From positions 124,001-188,000 of the forward strand of contig NZ_JAGQCS010000006.1 in the NCBI RefSeq assembly GCF_024346315.1: a stretch of DNA of 64,000 bases, written 5' to 3'. This stretch comes from Cyanobium sp. ATX 6F1. GTDB lineage: Bacteria; Cyanobacteriota; Cyanobacteriia; PCC-6307; Cyanobiaceae. This document shows, piece after piece, positions 31,437-41,072 of the stretch; positions within the stretch are counted from its first letter, which is position 1, and each line of letters starts with the position of its first letter. Under the pieces are notes generated by a model. That model did no database searches. It was not told the origin of the DNA and saw only the letters and a list, made by a program, of their open reading frames with translations. A program made the position numbers and the translations under genes.

Positions 31437-31509
31437 TGGAGCCAAGCGGATTCGAACCGCTGACCCCCTGCATGCCATGCAGGTGCTCTACCAGCTGAGC
31501 TATGGCCCC
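31437..31509 (-). tRNA. tRNA-Ala, anticodon GGC
   Basis: A full cloverleaf folds: acceptor GGGGCCA with TGGCTCC (one G-U), D-arm GCTC-GAGC, anticodon stem CCTGC-GCAGG with loop ATGGCAT (anticodon GGC), T-arm AGCGG-CCGCT with loop TTCGAAT, and discriminator A73. CCA is not encoded. The terminator follows. No integrase or att repeat is seen next to it. Confidence 0.97.
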
Positions 31510-31576
31510 AGATGGCGCCGCGCAGGTGCCTTGGGCCCCGGCGTTTTGCCAGATGTGAGCTTACCCGATGGGGTGC

Positions 31577-32284
31577 TCAGACCTGGCGCCACACAGCCAC
31601 CAGCTTCCCTTGGATGCTCACCTGGTCGGCGGGCAGCACGATCGGCTCGTAGGCGGGGTTGGCCGCCTCCAGCCGCACCGTGGCTCCCTCGCGGTGGAAG
31701 TGCTTGAGGGTGGTGCCGCTGCCCGGCACCAGGGCGCTCACGATCGTGCCCGCCTTGATGCGGCTGGGCTCGCTCACCGGTTCCATCAGCACCACATCGC
31801 CATGGTCGATGTGGGCGTCGACCATGCTGTCGCCGTTCACGGTGAGCGCGAACAGTCCCCGGGTTTCCAGCACCGGCGTCAGATCCAGCCGCTCCTGGAG
31901 GTCGTCGTAGGGCTCCACCAGGCCGCCGGCGGCCACGGTTCCCAGCACAGGGATCCCCGGGGCCATGGCACCCAGCAGCTGCATGGTGCGTGCCTGGCCC
32001 TCCTGCCAGGTGATCCAGCCCTTCTGCTGCAGGTGCCTCAGGCGGCTCTGGATCGGCGCCGGTGAGCGCAGCCCCATGGCCTCCATCATCTGGCGGATCG
32101 AGGGGCTGTGGCGGTGCTGGCCGATGAACTCCGCCAGCCAGTCGTAAAGCTCCCGCTGGGCGCTGGTGAGCTCCTGGCCCCTCTGGCGGCCAAGGTCAGT
32201 TCTGCTGGCTGACCTGAGGTCAGGTCTGCTGGCTGACCTGAGGTCAGGCGCGAGATGGTGGGCGTGCTGGGTGGGCACCGGCAA
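31577..32284 (-). CDS. lexA: LexA-type repressor/self-cleaving protease
   Basis: The product has an N-terminal winged helix (LTSAQRELYDWLAEFIGQHR, then SPSIRQMMEAMGLRSPAPIQ as the DNA-reading helix). The C-terminal peptidase domain follows: cleavage region VLGTVAAGGL (Ala-Gly), nucleophile Ser in NGDSMVDAHI, and Lys in TTLKHF. It cuts itself on RecA signal or, in cyanobacteria, may regulate other stress genes. The start is uncertain: the TTG at 32284 adds a 26-residue tail that crosses a tandem repeat, and no ATG, GTG or TTG exists between the repeat and the conserved domain. Confidence 0.92.
   Translation of the reverse strand: MPVPTQHAHHLAPDLRSASRPDLRSASRTDLGRQRGQELTSAQRELYDWLAEFIGQHRHSPSIRQMMEAMGLRSPAPIQSRLRHLQQKGWITWQEGQARTMQLLGAMAPGIPVLGTVAAGGLVEPYDDLQERLDLTPVLETRGLFALTVNGDSMVDAHIDHGDVVLMEPVSEPSRIKAGTIVSALVPGSGTTLKHFHREGATVRLEAANPAYEPIVLPADQVSIQGKLVAVWRQV
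32201..32248. repeat. Perfect 24-base tandem duplication in the lexA 5' end
   Basis: The 24-base unit 32201-32224 is repeated exactly at 32225-32248. Each unit contains a palindrome of seven-base arms (CTGACCT-G-AGGTCAG). In the lexA frame it encodes two copies of the eight residues RSASRPDL or a variant. It could be a binding site as well as coding sequence. Confidence 0.8.
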
Positions 32285-32400
32285 TACAGATGAACCAGTC
32301 GCCCCTTTCTCGCACCGCTTCGGGCCTTTGTCCAGTCATGGCCGGATCTGCCCTGTCCACCTGCAGCCGGCCGGCCTGCCAGAGGTTCTTCAGCGGCCCT

Positions 32401-33366
32401 TCAGAGGCCACCCAGCAGCACTGCCAGTAGCGCCTGCTGCACATGCAGCCGGTTCTCGGCCTGATCGAACACCCGGCTGGCGCTGCCCTCGATCACCCCG
32501 GCGCTGATCTCCTCCCCCCGGTGCGCCGGCAGGCAGTGGAGCACGATCGCCCGGGCATCGGCCTCCGCCAGCAGCGCCTCATCCAGGCAGAAGCCCTGGA
32601 AGGCCGCCTCCCGCTGGGCCTGCTCCCCTTCCTGCCCCATCGACGCCCACACATCGGTGTAGAGCGCCTGGGCGCCCCGCACGGCCGCCACGGGATCGTG
32701 GGTCACCACGATGGCGCTGCGCTCCCCCGCCAGGGCCCTGGCCCGCTCCACCAGCGCTGGATCGGGCTCGAAACCAGACGGGCAACCGATGCGCACATTC
32801 ACCCCCAGCAGGGCGCCTGTGAGCAGAAGCGAATGGGCGACATTGTTGCCGTCGCCCACGTAGGCCAGGGTGAGCCCCCCTTGGCCATCACTGACGCCGA
32901 AGGCCTCCTGCACGGTGAGCAGATCGGCCAGGGCCTGGCAGGGGTGCTCCAGGTCGGTGAGGGCGTTGATCACCGGGATCGTGGCCCAGTGGGCGTACTC
33001 AGCCAGCTCGTCTTGGGCGAAGGTGCGGATGGCCAGGGCATCCATGTAGCGGCTGAGCACGCGGGCCGTGTCGGCCACCGGTTCACCCCGTCCCACCTGG
33101 GTGACGCTCGGGTTGAGGTCCACCGTCTGGCCGCCCAGGCGGGCCATGGCCACGGTGAAGCTGACCCGGGTGCGGGTGGAGGCCTTGGTGAAGATCAGTC
33201 CGAGCGTCTTACCGCGCAGATCAATGCACCGCTCACCGCTCTTGAGTTCGGCGGCGAGCTGGAGCAACGCAAAGGTCTGCTCCCGGCTGAGATCGGCCGA
33301 CGAGAGGAGATCGTGGCCGCGCAGGGCGGCGAGGCTGGGCAGAACGCTGGCGAGCTGAGGGCTCAT
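32401..33366 (-). CDS. argF: Ornithine carbamoyltransferase
   Basis: The 321-residue enzyme shows the carbamoyl-phosphate motif STRTRVSF, the HPCQALADLLT block, and near the end the ornithine site HCLPAHRGEE. It makes citrulline in arginine synthesis. It follows ftsH by 69 bases on the minus strand and is followed by lexA after 116 bases, so co-transcription is possible. Full length, no missing residues. Confidence 0.96.
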   Translation of the reverse strand: MSPQLASVLPSLAALRGHDLLSSADLSREQTFALLQLAAELKSGERCIDLRGKTLGLIFTKASTRTRVSFTVAMARLGGQTVDLNPSVTQVGRGEPVADTARVLSRYMDALAIRTFAQDELAEYAHWATIPVINALTDLEHPCQALADLLTVQEAFGVSDGQGGLTLAYVGDGNNVAHSLLLTGALLGVNVRIGCPSGFEPDPALVERARALAGERSAIVVTHDPVAAVRGAQALYTDVWASMGQEGEQAQREAAFQGFCLDEALLAEADARAIVLHCLPAHRGEEISAGVIEGSASRVFDQAENRLHVQQALLAVLLGGL

Positions 33367-33435
33367 ATCCCCATCTCAAAGAACCCTTATCCGGGATCGG
33401 GGGCCCCTTCGTCAAGGCCCCTTGATCGTGTTCCC

Positions 33436-35337
33436 TCAGGCGCCGACGGCCACAGGCTCAGCAAGAACGGCCGCCTCGGGCAGGGTGCTGGAGGCCAGCA
33501 ACCCCTTGAGCTCATCGCCCTCGATCACCTCTTTTTCGAGGATCCTGCCGGCAATGGTCTCGAGCAGCTCCCGGTTGCCGTGGAGAATCGCTAGGGCCCT
33601 GTCGTGGGCGCGGTCCACCAGGGCGCGCACCTCGCGATCGATCGCCTGGGCGGTCGCGTCACTGACACTGCGGCGGGGGTTGTTGCCGCCCCCGAGGAAG
33701 CGGTTGCCGCCCTGCTTGTCGTAGGCCAGCGGACCGAGCGTGTCGCTCATGCCGTAAGTGCCGACCATCTGCTCGGCGATATCGGTGGCCCGTTGAAGGT
33801 CATTGGAGGCACCGGTGGTGACCTCACCGAAGACGACCTCTTCGGCGCTGCGGCCCCCCAGCAGGGTGGCGATCTGGCCTTCGAGGTCTTCCTTGGAATT
33901 CAAGAAGCGCTCCTCGGTGGGCAACTGCAGGGTGTAGCCCAGGGCGCTCATGCCCCGGGGCACGATCGAAATCTTGGCCACCTTGCTGCCGCCTGGCATC
34001 AGGTGCCCGACGATCGCGTGGCCAACTTCGTGATAAGCCACCACTTTCTTCTCATCGGGCTGGAGCACGCGGCTCTTCTTCTCCAGACCCGCCACCACGC
34101 GCTCGATCGCCTCGTTGAGGTCGGCCTGCTCCACTTCGGTGCGGTAGGCCCGGGCCGCCAGCAGGGCCGCCTCATTCACCAGGTTGGCCAGGTCGGCGCC
34201 GGCGAAACCACTGGTGGCCTGGGCGATCTTGTCGATGTCGATGCTGGCGGCCAGCTTCACTTTCTTGGCGTAGATGTCGAGGATCTTCCTGCGGCCGGAG
34301 AGGTCGGGGCGATCCACCAGCACCTGGCGGTCGAAGCGGCCGGGCCGCAGCAGGGCGGCATCGAGGGTTTCGGGCTGGTTGGTGGCCGCCAGCACGATCA
34401 CCGGCTTGTCCTGGCCGGTGAAGCCGTCCATCTCGGTGAGCAGCTGGTTGAGGGTCTGCTCCCGTTCGTCATTGCCCCCCACCACGCCCATCGAGCCCGA
34501 GCGGCTCTTGCCGATCGCATCGAGTTCGTCGATGAAAATGATGCAGGGAGCTTTTTTCTTGGCCTCTTCGAACAGATCACGGACGCGGGCGGCGCCGGCT
34601 CCCACGAAAAGTTCAACGAACTCAGAGCCGGAGATGATGAAGAAGGGCACTTCCGCCTCACCGGCCACGGCCTTGGCCAGCAGGGTCTTGCCCGTGCCCG
34701 GAGGCCCCACCAGCAACACACCCTTGGGGATGCGGGCGCCGATGGCGGCGTAGCGCTCGGGGGTCTTGAGGAAATCGACGATCTCGTTGAGCTCGGTCTT
34801 GGCCTCGTCCACACCAGCCACATCGGCGAAGGTGACCCGGGATTCCTCATCGGGCACATAGACCTTGGCCTTGGATTTGGTGAAGCTCAGGGCTCCCTGG
34901 GCGCCACCCGCACCGCCCATGGCCCGGCGGGCGAAGAACTGCAACACCACGATGAAGATCAGGGGCGGCACCACCCAGCTCAGCAAGGTGGTGAAGAAGC
35001 TGGGGCGCTTGGGTGGCGCGGCGGCGAATTCCACCCCCTTGGCCTCCAGCCGCTGGGGCAGCTCCATGTCGAAGATCGGTGTGGTGGCCAGCACCGGCGC
35101 TTCCCCTTCGCCGGGATTGGCCAGCTCGTAGCGGATCTGGTCCTGGGTGATGTAGGCGCGCTTGACCGCTCCGTCATCCACCTGATTGATGAACAGGGAG
35201 TAGGGCACCCGAGGCACCTGGGCCTGCTGGTTGGGCAAGAAGCTGCTGAACAGCAACAGCACCCCAAAGCCGATCAGCACCAGGTTGATGATGCTGAGCC
35301 GCCGGTTCGGCTTGTTGTCGTCCTGGCGGATGGCCAT
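33436..35337 (-). CDS. ftsH: ATP-dependent zinc metalloprotease FtsH (FtsH3-like)
   Basis: The 633-residue protein has two membrane spans (about 15-33 and 117-136). The AAA module has Walker A GPPGTGKT (211-218) and Walker [13 protein letters not shown] (about 268-279), with a second-region-of-homology Arg in RPGRFDRQ. The zinc site HEVGH is at 436-440. The lumenal part [20 protein letters not shown] and the [18 protein letters not shown] segment fit the cyanobacterial FtsH3/FtsH1 branch, which works in hetero-oligomers for iron response and photosystem II repair. No CDS lies between it and the divergent SRAP gene (103 bases). Confidence 0.95.
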   Translation of the reverse strand: MAIRQDDNKPNRRLSIINLVLIGFGVLLLFSSFLPNQQAQVPRVPYSLFINQVDDGAVKRAYITQDQIRYELANPGEGEAPVLATTPIFDMELPQRLEAKGVEFAAAPPKRPSFFTTLLSWVVPPLIFIVVLQFFARRAMGGAGGAQGALSFTKSKAKVYVPDEESRVTFADVAGVDEAKTELNEIVDFLKTPERYAAIGARIPKGVLLVGPPGTGKTLLAKAVAGEAEVPFFIISGSEFVELFVGAGAARVRDLFEEAKKKAPCIIFIDELDAIGKSRSGSMGVVGGNDEREQTLNQLLTEMDGFTGQDKPVIVLAATNQPETLDAALLRPGRFDRQVLVDRPDLSGRRKILDIYAKKVKLAASIDIDKIAQATSGFAGADLANLVNEAALLAARAYRTEVEQADLNEAIERVVAGLEKKSRVLQPDEKKVVAYHEVGHAIVGHLMPGGSKVAKISIVPRGMSALGYTLQLPTEERFLNSKEDLEGQIATLLGGRSAEEVVFGEVTTGASNDLQRATDIAEQMVGTYGMSDTLGPLAYDKQGGNRFLGGGNNPRRSVSDATAQAIDREVRALVDRAHDRALAILHGNRELLETIAGRILEKEVIEGDELKGLLASSTLPEAAVLAEPVAVGA

Positions 35338-35440
35338 CGGGGCTGTGTGCGCGTCCTGACCAAGCTAGGTCGGTGTTCCTTCGCTTCGGACCTGGGCCGG
35401 GGTGAGAGAACCGAACGTTCACAGCTGCGGTTGAATCGAG

Positions 35441-36088
35441 ATGTGCGGCCGTTTCTGCCTGACCACGCCCCTGGCGACGTTGGCGCCGAGGCTGGGGGCT
35501 CCGTTGCCGCCGGGGCTGGCCCACCACTACGCCCCCAGGATTCAGGTGCGCCCCGGTGAACCCCTGCTGGCCCTGCGCCAGGAGCACGGCCGCGATGAGG
35601 TGGCTCTGATGCTCTGGGGTCTGCTGCCCGACTGGGTCAAGGATCCCGCCGGCGCCAACAGGTCGATCAATGCCCGTGCCGAGACCGTGGACCAGAAGCC
35701 CAGCTTCCGCGGCGCCTGGCGCCACCGCCGCTGCCTGCTGCCGGCGGATGGTTTCTACGAATGGAGTGGCGCGGGAGCGGGCCGGCGGCCCTGGCTGATC
35801 CGCCGCCAAGGTGGCGCGCCCTTCTGGCTGGGGGGGCTCTGGGAGCGCTGGATCGGCGCTGATGGCAGCGAGCTGGAGAGCTGCTGCGTGCTCACCACCG
35901 CCCCGAACGCCCTGCTGGCGCCCATTCACCAGCGGATGCCGGTGATCATTCCGGACGGTCTTGAGCAGGCCTGGATGGCGCCCTGCGATGGCCCCGAGCT
36001 GCGGGCGTTGGCGCCGTTGATGGAGCCCTGGGATCCCGCGGGCTGGGAAGCACGTCCCCAGGGAGGGCCGTTGGAACTGACGGTCTGA
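35441..36088 (+). CDS. SRAP-domain protein (HMCES/YedK family, 215 aa)
   Basis: The start MCGRFCL gives Cys2, the catalytic residue that bonds to abasic sites in single-stranded DNA. Other SRAP residues: the SINARAETV(D) block (Asn, Arg, Glu), RRCLLPADGFYEW and FAGLW-like FWLGGLWERW, TTAPNALLAPIHQRMPVII with the conserved His. The protein protects abasic sites in replication. It is divergent from ftsH. Confidence 0.93.
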   Translation: MCGRFCLTTPLATLAPRLGAPLPPGLAHHYAPRIQVRPGEPLLALRQEHGRDEVALMLWGLLPDWVKDPAGANRSINARAETVDQKPSFRGAWRHRRCLLPADGFYEWSGAGAGRRPWLIRRQGGAPFWLGGLWERWIGADGSELESCCVLTTAPNALLAPIHQRMPVIIPDGLEQAWMAPCDGPELRALAPLMEPWDPAGWEARPQGGPLELTV

Positions 36089-36120
36089 GGCTCCACAATT
36101 CACGGGTACCGCATCGAGCC

Positions 36121-36915
36121 TTGGACCCTCTCCGCAGCAGAGTTCTCAATGCCCGGGCGCGGCTGGGCCGGCGGCACCGCTTCTTCCTGCAGCTTTTTCT
36201 GGTCTGCGTGCTGTTGATGGTGAGCTACACGCTGCCGCAGCCGCTGCGCCACCTGAGCACCGTCGGCCAGGTCCTGATGGTGGTTCTGCTGATCAAGCAC
36301 CTGGGTGAACCGATCACGTTCCCTGCCACCAGCCGGGTGAGCGACTGCCTCTACCGCGCCCTGGGGGTGCTCGCCCTGATGGCCCAGGCGACCTGGTTTC
36401 TGACGCCGCTCTCGTTCGCGAAAACCGGCATGCCCTTGCTGGTTCTGTGGTCGTTGTTCGTGACCTGGAGCACCCTGCGGCTGGTGCACCTGCTGGGCCA
36501 GGAGACGGTGGTGAATGGCCAGGTGCTAATGGGGGCGGCCGCCGGCTATCTGATGCTGGGCCTGACGGCGGGGTTGCTGCTGAGCGTGCTGGAGACGGTG
36601 CACCCCGGCAGCTTCACCAGCGTCCACAACGAGGGCGGGCAGTTGCTGGTGCCGCGCCTGCGGGGGGGGCTGGCGCCGGTGCAGGTCTGGGAGCTCGACT
36701 TCGTGCGGCTCAACTACTTCGCCTTCGTCAGCCTCACCACCGTGGGCTACGGCGACATCCTGCCGGTGACGCCGGTGGCCCAGATCGCCAGCGTCAGCTT
36801 CAGCGTGATCGGCCCTTTTTATCTGGCGGTGGTGATGGGGCTGCTGATCAGCCGCTTCACGATCCAGGAAGCCAACCAGGGGAAGGACAATCGATCCGGG
36901 GATGGAGAGCATTAG
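36121..36915 (+). CDS. Potassium-channel-like protein (264 aa)
   Basis: The frame starts with TTG at 36121. About six hydrophobic segments are seen; near the C-terminus is the pore loop FVSLTTVGYGDILPVTPVAQ with the K+ selectivity filter TVGYGD (about residue 207). A following span IASVSFSVIGPFYLAVVMGL is the inner helix. The voltage-sensor arginines are not obvious in the first part. It is similar to two-pore or KcsA-like ion channels of cyanobacteria. It precedes ribD by four bases, convergently. Confidence 0.88.
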   Translation: MDPLRSRVLNARARLGRRHRFFLQLFLVCVLLMVSYTLPQPLRHLSTVGQVLMVVLLIKHLGEPITFPATSRVSDCLYRALGVLALMAQATWFLTPLSFAKTGMPLLVLWSLFVTWSTLRLVHLLGQETVVNGQVLMGAAAGYLMLGLTAGLLLSVLETVHPGSFTSVHNEGGQLLVPRLRGGLAPVQVWELDFVRLNYFAFVSLTTVGYGDILPVTPVAQIASVSFSVIGPFYLAVVMGLLISRFTIQEANQGKDNRSGDGEH

Positions 36916-36918
36916 CGC

Positions 36919-38031
36919 TCAGAGCTCGAGATTCCAGAGCAGATCAGGCCCCAGCCGGGTGAGCGCCAACTCCTTGAGCTCGGGGCCGTCATCGATGCGC
37001 TCCAGGCCCAGGTCGCCGAGGGGGGTGCGGGCGGGCGGCCCCCCCAGCAGCTTCGGGGCCACCACGGCGGCCAGCTGCTGCACGCAGCCCTGGCCCAGGG
37101 CGGCGGCGGCCAGCTCCGCTCCGCACTCCCAGAGCACCCGGTTGCAGCCCCGCGCCGCCAAGGCCTCCAGCAGGGCGTCGGGCTCGCAGGCGGCCAGTTC
37201 CAGCCGCTCCACCCCGAGGCGCTCCAGACGGGAGCGGCCCTGCGCCGGCGCCTCCGGTCCATGGGCCACCAGGGTGGGGGCCAGCGCCGTGTTCCAGAGC
37301 TGGGCCTGATCGGGCAGATCCAGGCCGCGGCTGAGCACCACCCGCAGGGGCTCGCCCTGGCGCTGCCCCCGGGAAGTGAGCAGGGGGTCGTCGGCGCGCA
37401 CGGTGCCGCCCCCCACGATCACCGCATCACAGCGGGCCCGCAGCCGGTGCACCCAGGAGCGGGCCTCGGGGCCGCTGATCCACTGGCTCACGCCGTTGGG
37501 CAGGGCTGTGCGGCCATCGAGGCTCATCGCCCACTTGAGGATCCCCCAGGGGCGGCCCGTGGCCAGGCGATGGAGGAAGGGCCTGTTGAGGGAGCGGGCC
37601 TGCGCCTCGCGCACCGCTTCGATCACCTCGATGCCGGCGGCCCGCAGCTGGGCCAGGCCGCGGCCGGCCACGCGCGGGTCGGGATCAGCCATCGCCACCA
37701 CCACCCGCGCCACACCGGCGGCGATCACCGCCTCACTGCAGGGGGGGGTGCGGCCGTGGTGGCAGCAGGGCTCCAGGGTCACCACCAGGGTGCCGCCCTT
37801 CGCCCGCTCCCCCGCCTGGGCCAGGGCTCCCACTTCCGCATGGGGCTGCCCGGCGGCGGCATGGAAGCCTTCGCCCACCAGTTGGCCGCCTGCATCGAGC
37901 ACCAGCGCCCCCACCAGGGGGTTCGGGCTGGTGCGCCCTTCGGCCAGGGCCGCCAGCTCCAGGGCGCGGTCCATCCAGAGAGGCCAGGCGGCGGCGCCGC
38001 TCAACGGCCGCTGGTCGCCAACGCGCGCCAC
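36919..38031 (-). CDS. ribD: Bifunctional riboflavin deaminase/reductase
   Basis: The 370-residue enzyme has the deaminase zinc motif in QPHAEVGAL and the second part in LEPCCHHGRTPPC, then the reductase domain (GILKWAMSLDGRTALPNGVS, WISGPEARSWVHRLRARCDA and VGGGTVRADDPLLTSR). It makes 5-amino-6-ribitylaminouracil phosphate in riboflavin synthesis. The start overlaps DUF3122 by 31 bases on the same strand. ribF is elsewhere in the window at 47467. Confidence 0.95.
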   Translation of the reverse strand: MARVGDQRPLSGAAAWPLWMDRALELAALAEGRTSPNPLVGALVLDAGGQLVGEGFHAAAGQPHAEVGALAQAGERAKGGTLVVTLEPCCHHGRTPPCSEAVIAAGVARVVVAMADPDPRVAGRGLAQLRAAGIEVIEAVREAQARSLNRPFLHRLATGRPWGILKWAMSLDGRTALPNGVSQWISGPEARSWVHRLRARCDAVIVGGGTVRADDPLLTSRGQRQGEPLRVVLSRGLDLPDQAQLWNTALAPTLVAHGPEAPAQGRSRLERLGVERLELAACEPDALLEALAARGCNRVLWECGAELAAAALGQGCVQQLAAVVAPKLLGGPPARTPLGDLGLERIDDGPELKELALTRLGPDLLWNLEL

Positions 38032-38489
38032 TGCTTGACCAGGTAGGGCGGCACCGCCAGCTCATCGATCGCACCGGGGAGCTTCAGGCGCAGGGGCCGG
38101 TTTTGCTGGAGATCGGCCAGCAGCGGCTCCAGATCGAATTCGGCGACGGCCGAACGGCCATCGCTCGAGAGCTGGGGGTTCTTCGCGGTGAGGTCGTCCA
38201 GGCTCCAGCGGAACGGCCCCGAGCGCACCTGCAGTGCCGTGGGGTGCTCCAGCCGTAGCTTGCCGGGGAAGCCCACCAGCCGCAGGCGCATGGGCCCATC
38301 GCCTGAGCCCTGGTGATAGGCCACCAGCTGCCAGCTCTGGTCGTCGAGGTCGCGCAGGCTTTCGAGGCTGCGCTCGATCGGATGGGCCCAGGCGGGCGCA
38401 GGGACCGCCGTCAGCCCCAGCAGCCCTGCGGCCCCAAGGGCGAGCGACAGAATCACCGCCATCACGTGCTTGATCCGCAAACTCCCCAT
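38001..38489 (-). CDS. DUF3122 family exported protein (162 aa)
   Basis: A signal peptide is seen in RIKHVMAVILSLALGAAGLL followed by PAWAHP (likely cleavage after Ala-Trp-Ala). The mature part carries the family block SWQLVAYHQGSGDGPMRLRL, then VGFPGKLRLEHPTALQV. DUF3122 is a cyanobacterial family of unknown function, probably in the lumen or periplasm. It lies four bases behind the GH116 gene and overlaps ribD, so all three form one operon. Confidence 0.85.
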   Translation of the reverse strand: MGSLRIKHVMAVILSLALGAAGLLGLTAVPAPAWAHPIERSLESLRDLDDQSWQLVAYHQGSGDGPMRLRLVGFPGKLRLEHPTALQVRSGPFRWSLDDLTAKNPQLSSDGRSAVAEFDLEPLLADLQQNRPLRLKLPGAIDELAVPPYLVKQWRALATSGR

Positions 38490-38493
38490 CGGT

Positions 38494-41025
38494 TCAGGGC
38501 CGCCTGGCCGCACCGGGGATCGGCTCCCAGCCGGTGTGGGTGGCCCAGAGGGCCCAGATCGCCATCGCCCGCAGGTAGTGGCAGGCCCGGAAGGTGCCGA
38601 CAGCCGTGATCGCCTCCGGGGTGCGGAACTGCAGTCCGCCCGCATACACCTGCTCGACCACGGCGCCGGTGATCGAAAGGGCGGTGCCCGTCTCGTCCAG
38701 CAGCCGGTAATAGGCGGCCAGGCCGAAGTTGATGCCGGTCCAGACCTCAAGCGGATGGGTGCCGTTGGGATCGAGCGGGGTGCCGTCACGGCGCAGGCCG
38801 TTGGCCACCCCGAGCCGGCCCCCCTCGAAGCGCTCGAAGCAGGCCTCCTTGATGGCGCCCAGGGCGGAGCGCGCCCGCTCCTCGGCCACCACCGGCGGCA
38901 GCCCCAGCAGGCGGGCATAGAAATCACCGCAGAGCTGGTCGGCCATCACCACCGGTGTGCCGCTGCCGGCATCGATGCGGTAGAACTCGCCGTTCCAGAG
39001 CAGCGCGTCAAAGTTCGCCCTGCTCTGCTCCAGCCAGCCTCCGAACTCCCGCTGCTCGGCGCTGGTGTCGAGCCCCAGCTCCAGCTGCAGCCGCTGGCCC
39101 ATGGCCAGGGCCGCCTCCAGGGCCGCGATCCAGAGGGCACCGCAGTAGGCACTCACCCCCTCCAGGGGCCAGTCGTCGAAGGTCTGATCCGGGGCGCCGC
39201 CGTTGTCGGGCAGGCCGTCGTTGTTGGCATCAAAGGTTTTCAGGTAGCGCAGGGCCTGCACAGCCGCCGGCCAGCAGTCGGCCAGAAACCGCAGGTCTTC
39301 GCCCGTGGGGGCAAGGGTGAAGGCACGCCAGACCTGGAGCACGAAGTCGGAGGCGAGGTCCTTCCAGAGGTTGCAGTCCTGGTAGGCGGTGTAGTTGGTG
39401 GCGTCGAAGGGGCGTTCGTTGGGGGCCCCCAGGTCGTGGGGGGTGGCGCCGGCCACTTTGCGGGCCGCTTCCACCCGGCCGCGGCCCTGGGTGAAGTACC
39501 AGCCGATCGGCCGCGGCGTGGGGTCGGCGGCGGGGATGGCGCGGGCGAAATCCCGCAGCACCGCCTTGTCGAGTTCCGGCCAGAGCTGCAGCAGGGCGAA
39601 GGAGCCGTAGAGGCGCACGTCGAGGCTCTCGTACCAGGCGTAGTCGAGGCATTCGAGTACCCCGAAGCGGCCGACGGGATCGCTGGGGCTGGCGGCGGTC
39701 CAGAGGCTGCCGCCGCTGGCCAGGTCGTAGAGCTCGTTGAGCAGGGCCATGCGTAGCGGCTCGGGCAGATCGGCCCGCTCCAGCACCGGTGCCTGCCAGG
39801 CCTCGATCTGCTCGCGCCAATCCCGCCAGTCGAGCAACGCTTCAGCGGCGATCGCCGCAGCCTGGCGCCCGCCGGCGCCGAAAAAGTCGGTGTAGCGGCG
39901 CAGGGCGCGGGTGCCGGTGGCAAACGCCGTGACGGGGAGATCCCAGCTGATCACCACCGGCAGCTCGATCGAGGCCCCGGGCGCCAGGGTGAAGCGCAGG
40001 GCGATCGCGGCACTGGCGGGTTCGTTCGCGGCGCTGGTGCGTTCGTCGTCGCGGTCGGGGATCGAGCCATCACGCTCAAAGCTCTCCCAGAGCTCGGCGC
40101 CATCGCCCGAGGGGTCCCAGCGGCTGCAGCGCAGCACCTCCACCCCCTCCAGGTCGTCGGGCACCGCCAGGCACCACTGGCCCTGGCCTTCGGCGATGGG
40201 TTCGCTGCGCGCTCCCTCCAGCAGCACCCCCTTGAGGCCGGGGGCGTCCACCCAGCGGTTGTGCTGGCCGCCGGTGGCGCCGATGGCCGGCACGTAGTTG
40301 TGCTCCGGGCTGCCGTCATCGCGGAAGGTGACGGCGGCGCTGGGGTCGGTGTTGGTGAACCAGCCGCTGGTGTTGCGCCAGCTGAGCAGCAGCGAGAGCT
40401 CCAGAGGCTGATCGCTGGGGTTGCTCAGACTCCAGCGGAAGACCGCCACCGGGTAGCTGCTGCGTTGGTAGTCGCCGGGAAGAATCGGGCTGAAGGCCTC
40501 ACAACCCACCGCCGCCTGAAACACGCCGTCGTAGCGGAACCAGCTGAGCGGGTAGCGGGCGGCGTAGGTGCCGGTGCTGCGCAGGTTGCCGTCGCTGCCG
40601 GTGGTGCTGGCGGGGTACCAGCTCCAGGCGCCCAAGGGAGCGCCGCTGGCCCCGGGGCGGGAGTCGTCCCGTTCGGGGGCGGTGGCCAGGGCGTGGGCGC
40701 GGCAGCCGCTGCCGCTTTTTTCAAACAGGGCGAACTGGCAGTCGGGCAGGGAGCCGAACCAGTGCTCACCGCCATCCAGGTGCCAGAGGTTGAAGGCGCC
40801 GTCGGGGCCGCGGCCGAAGCAGCCCGCCCCGAAGCCCCCCAGGGGCGCTCCGTGGTTGGGGCCGTCGTCGAGGTTGCTGGCGTAGCGGACGGTGTAGGGC
40901 TTCTCCCAGCCCAGCCCAAAGGGCCGTTGCCAGCTGGCGGCGGGGGCCTGCCAACCGGAGCTGCCCGCTCCAGAGCCCTTGCCCCGCAACAGCTCGTGGA
41001 GGGCAGAGAGGCCGAGGCGCGCCAT
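38494..41025 (-). CDS. GH116 family beta-glucosidase/glucosylceramidase-like enzyme (843 aa)
   Basis: The N-terminal beta-domain starts with NHGAPLGGFGAGCFGRGPDG and HLDGGEHWFGSLPDCQFAL; the C-terminal barrel has the catalytic Glu in YAWYESLDVRLYGSFALLQL (about residue 467). The acid/base Asp is in GGAPDQTFDDWPLEGVSAYC (about 612-618). Both match the GH116 group (GBA2 type). It should release glucose from beta-glucosides; in a cyanobacterium the natural substrate may be glucosyl lipids or sterol/hopanoid glucosides. Membrane spans and signal are absent, so it is cytosolic. First gene of the operon with DUF3122 and ribD. Confidence 0.9.
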   Translation of the reverse strand: MARLGLSALHELLRGKGSGAGSSGWQAPAASWQRPFGLGWEKPYTVRYASNLDDGPNHGAPLGGFGAGCFGRGPDGAFNLWHLDGGEHWFGSLPDCQFALFEKSGSGCRAHALATAPERDDSRPGASGAPLGAWSWYPASTTGSDGNLRSTGTYAARYPLSWFRYDGVFQAAVGCEAFSPILPGDYQRSSYPVAVFRWSLSNPSDQPLELSLLLSWRNTSGWFTNTDPSAAVTFRDDGSPEHNYVPAIGATGGQHNRWVDAPGLKGVLLEGARSEPIAEGQGQWCLAVPDDLEGVEVLRCSRWDPSGDGAELWESFERDGSIPDRDDERTSAANEPASAAIALRFTLAPGASIELPVVISWDLPVTAFATGTRALRRYTDFFGAGGRQAAAIAAEALLDWRDWREQIEAWQAPVLERADLPEPLRMALLNELYDLASGGSLWTAASPSDPVGRFGVLECLDYAWYESLDVRLYGSFALLQLWPELDKAVLRDFARAIPAADPTPRPIGWYFTQGRGRVEAARKVAGATPHDLGAPNERPFDATNYTAYQDCNLWKDLASDFVLQVWRAFTLAPTGEDLRFLADCWPAAVQALRYLKTFDANNDGLPDNGGAPDQTFDDWPLEGVSAYCGALWIAALEAALAMGQRLQLELGLDTSAEQREFGGWLEQSRANFDALLWNGEFYRIDAGSGTPVVMADQLCGDFYARLLGLPPVVAEERARSALGAIKEACFERFEGGRLGVANGLRRDGTPLDPNGTHPLEVWTGINFGLAAYYRLLDETGTALSITGAVVEQVYAGGLQFRTPEAITAVGTFRACHYLRAMAIWALWATHTGWEPIPGAARRP

Positions 41026-41072
41026 GGCAGAGCCGGAGGTGGGCCCAGCTTGTCAGAGGCGGGCGCCGCTTG

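Noticed and set aside
33604-35559. 651-codon plus frame opposite ftsH
   Set aside because: Shadow of FtsH, no domain, crosses the divergent promoter region.
38470-39756. 428-codon plus frame opposite the GH116 gene
   Set aside because: Shadow of a well-supported enzyme; Gly/Val/His-rich without motifs.
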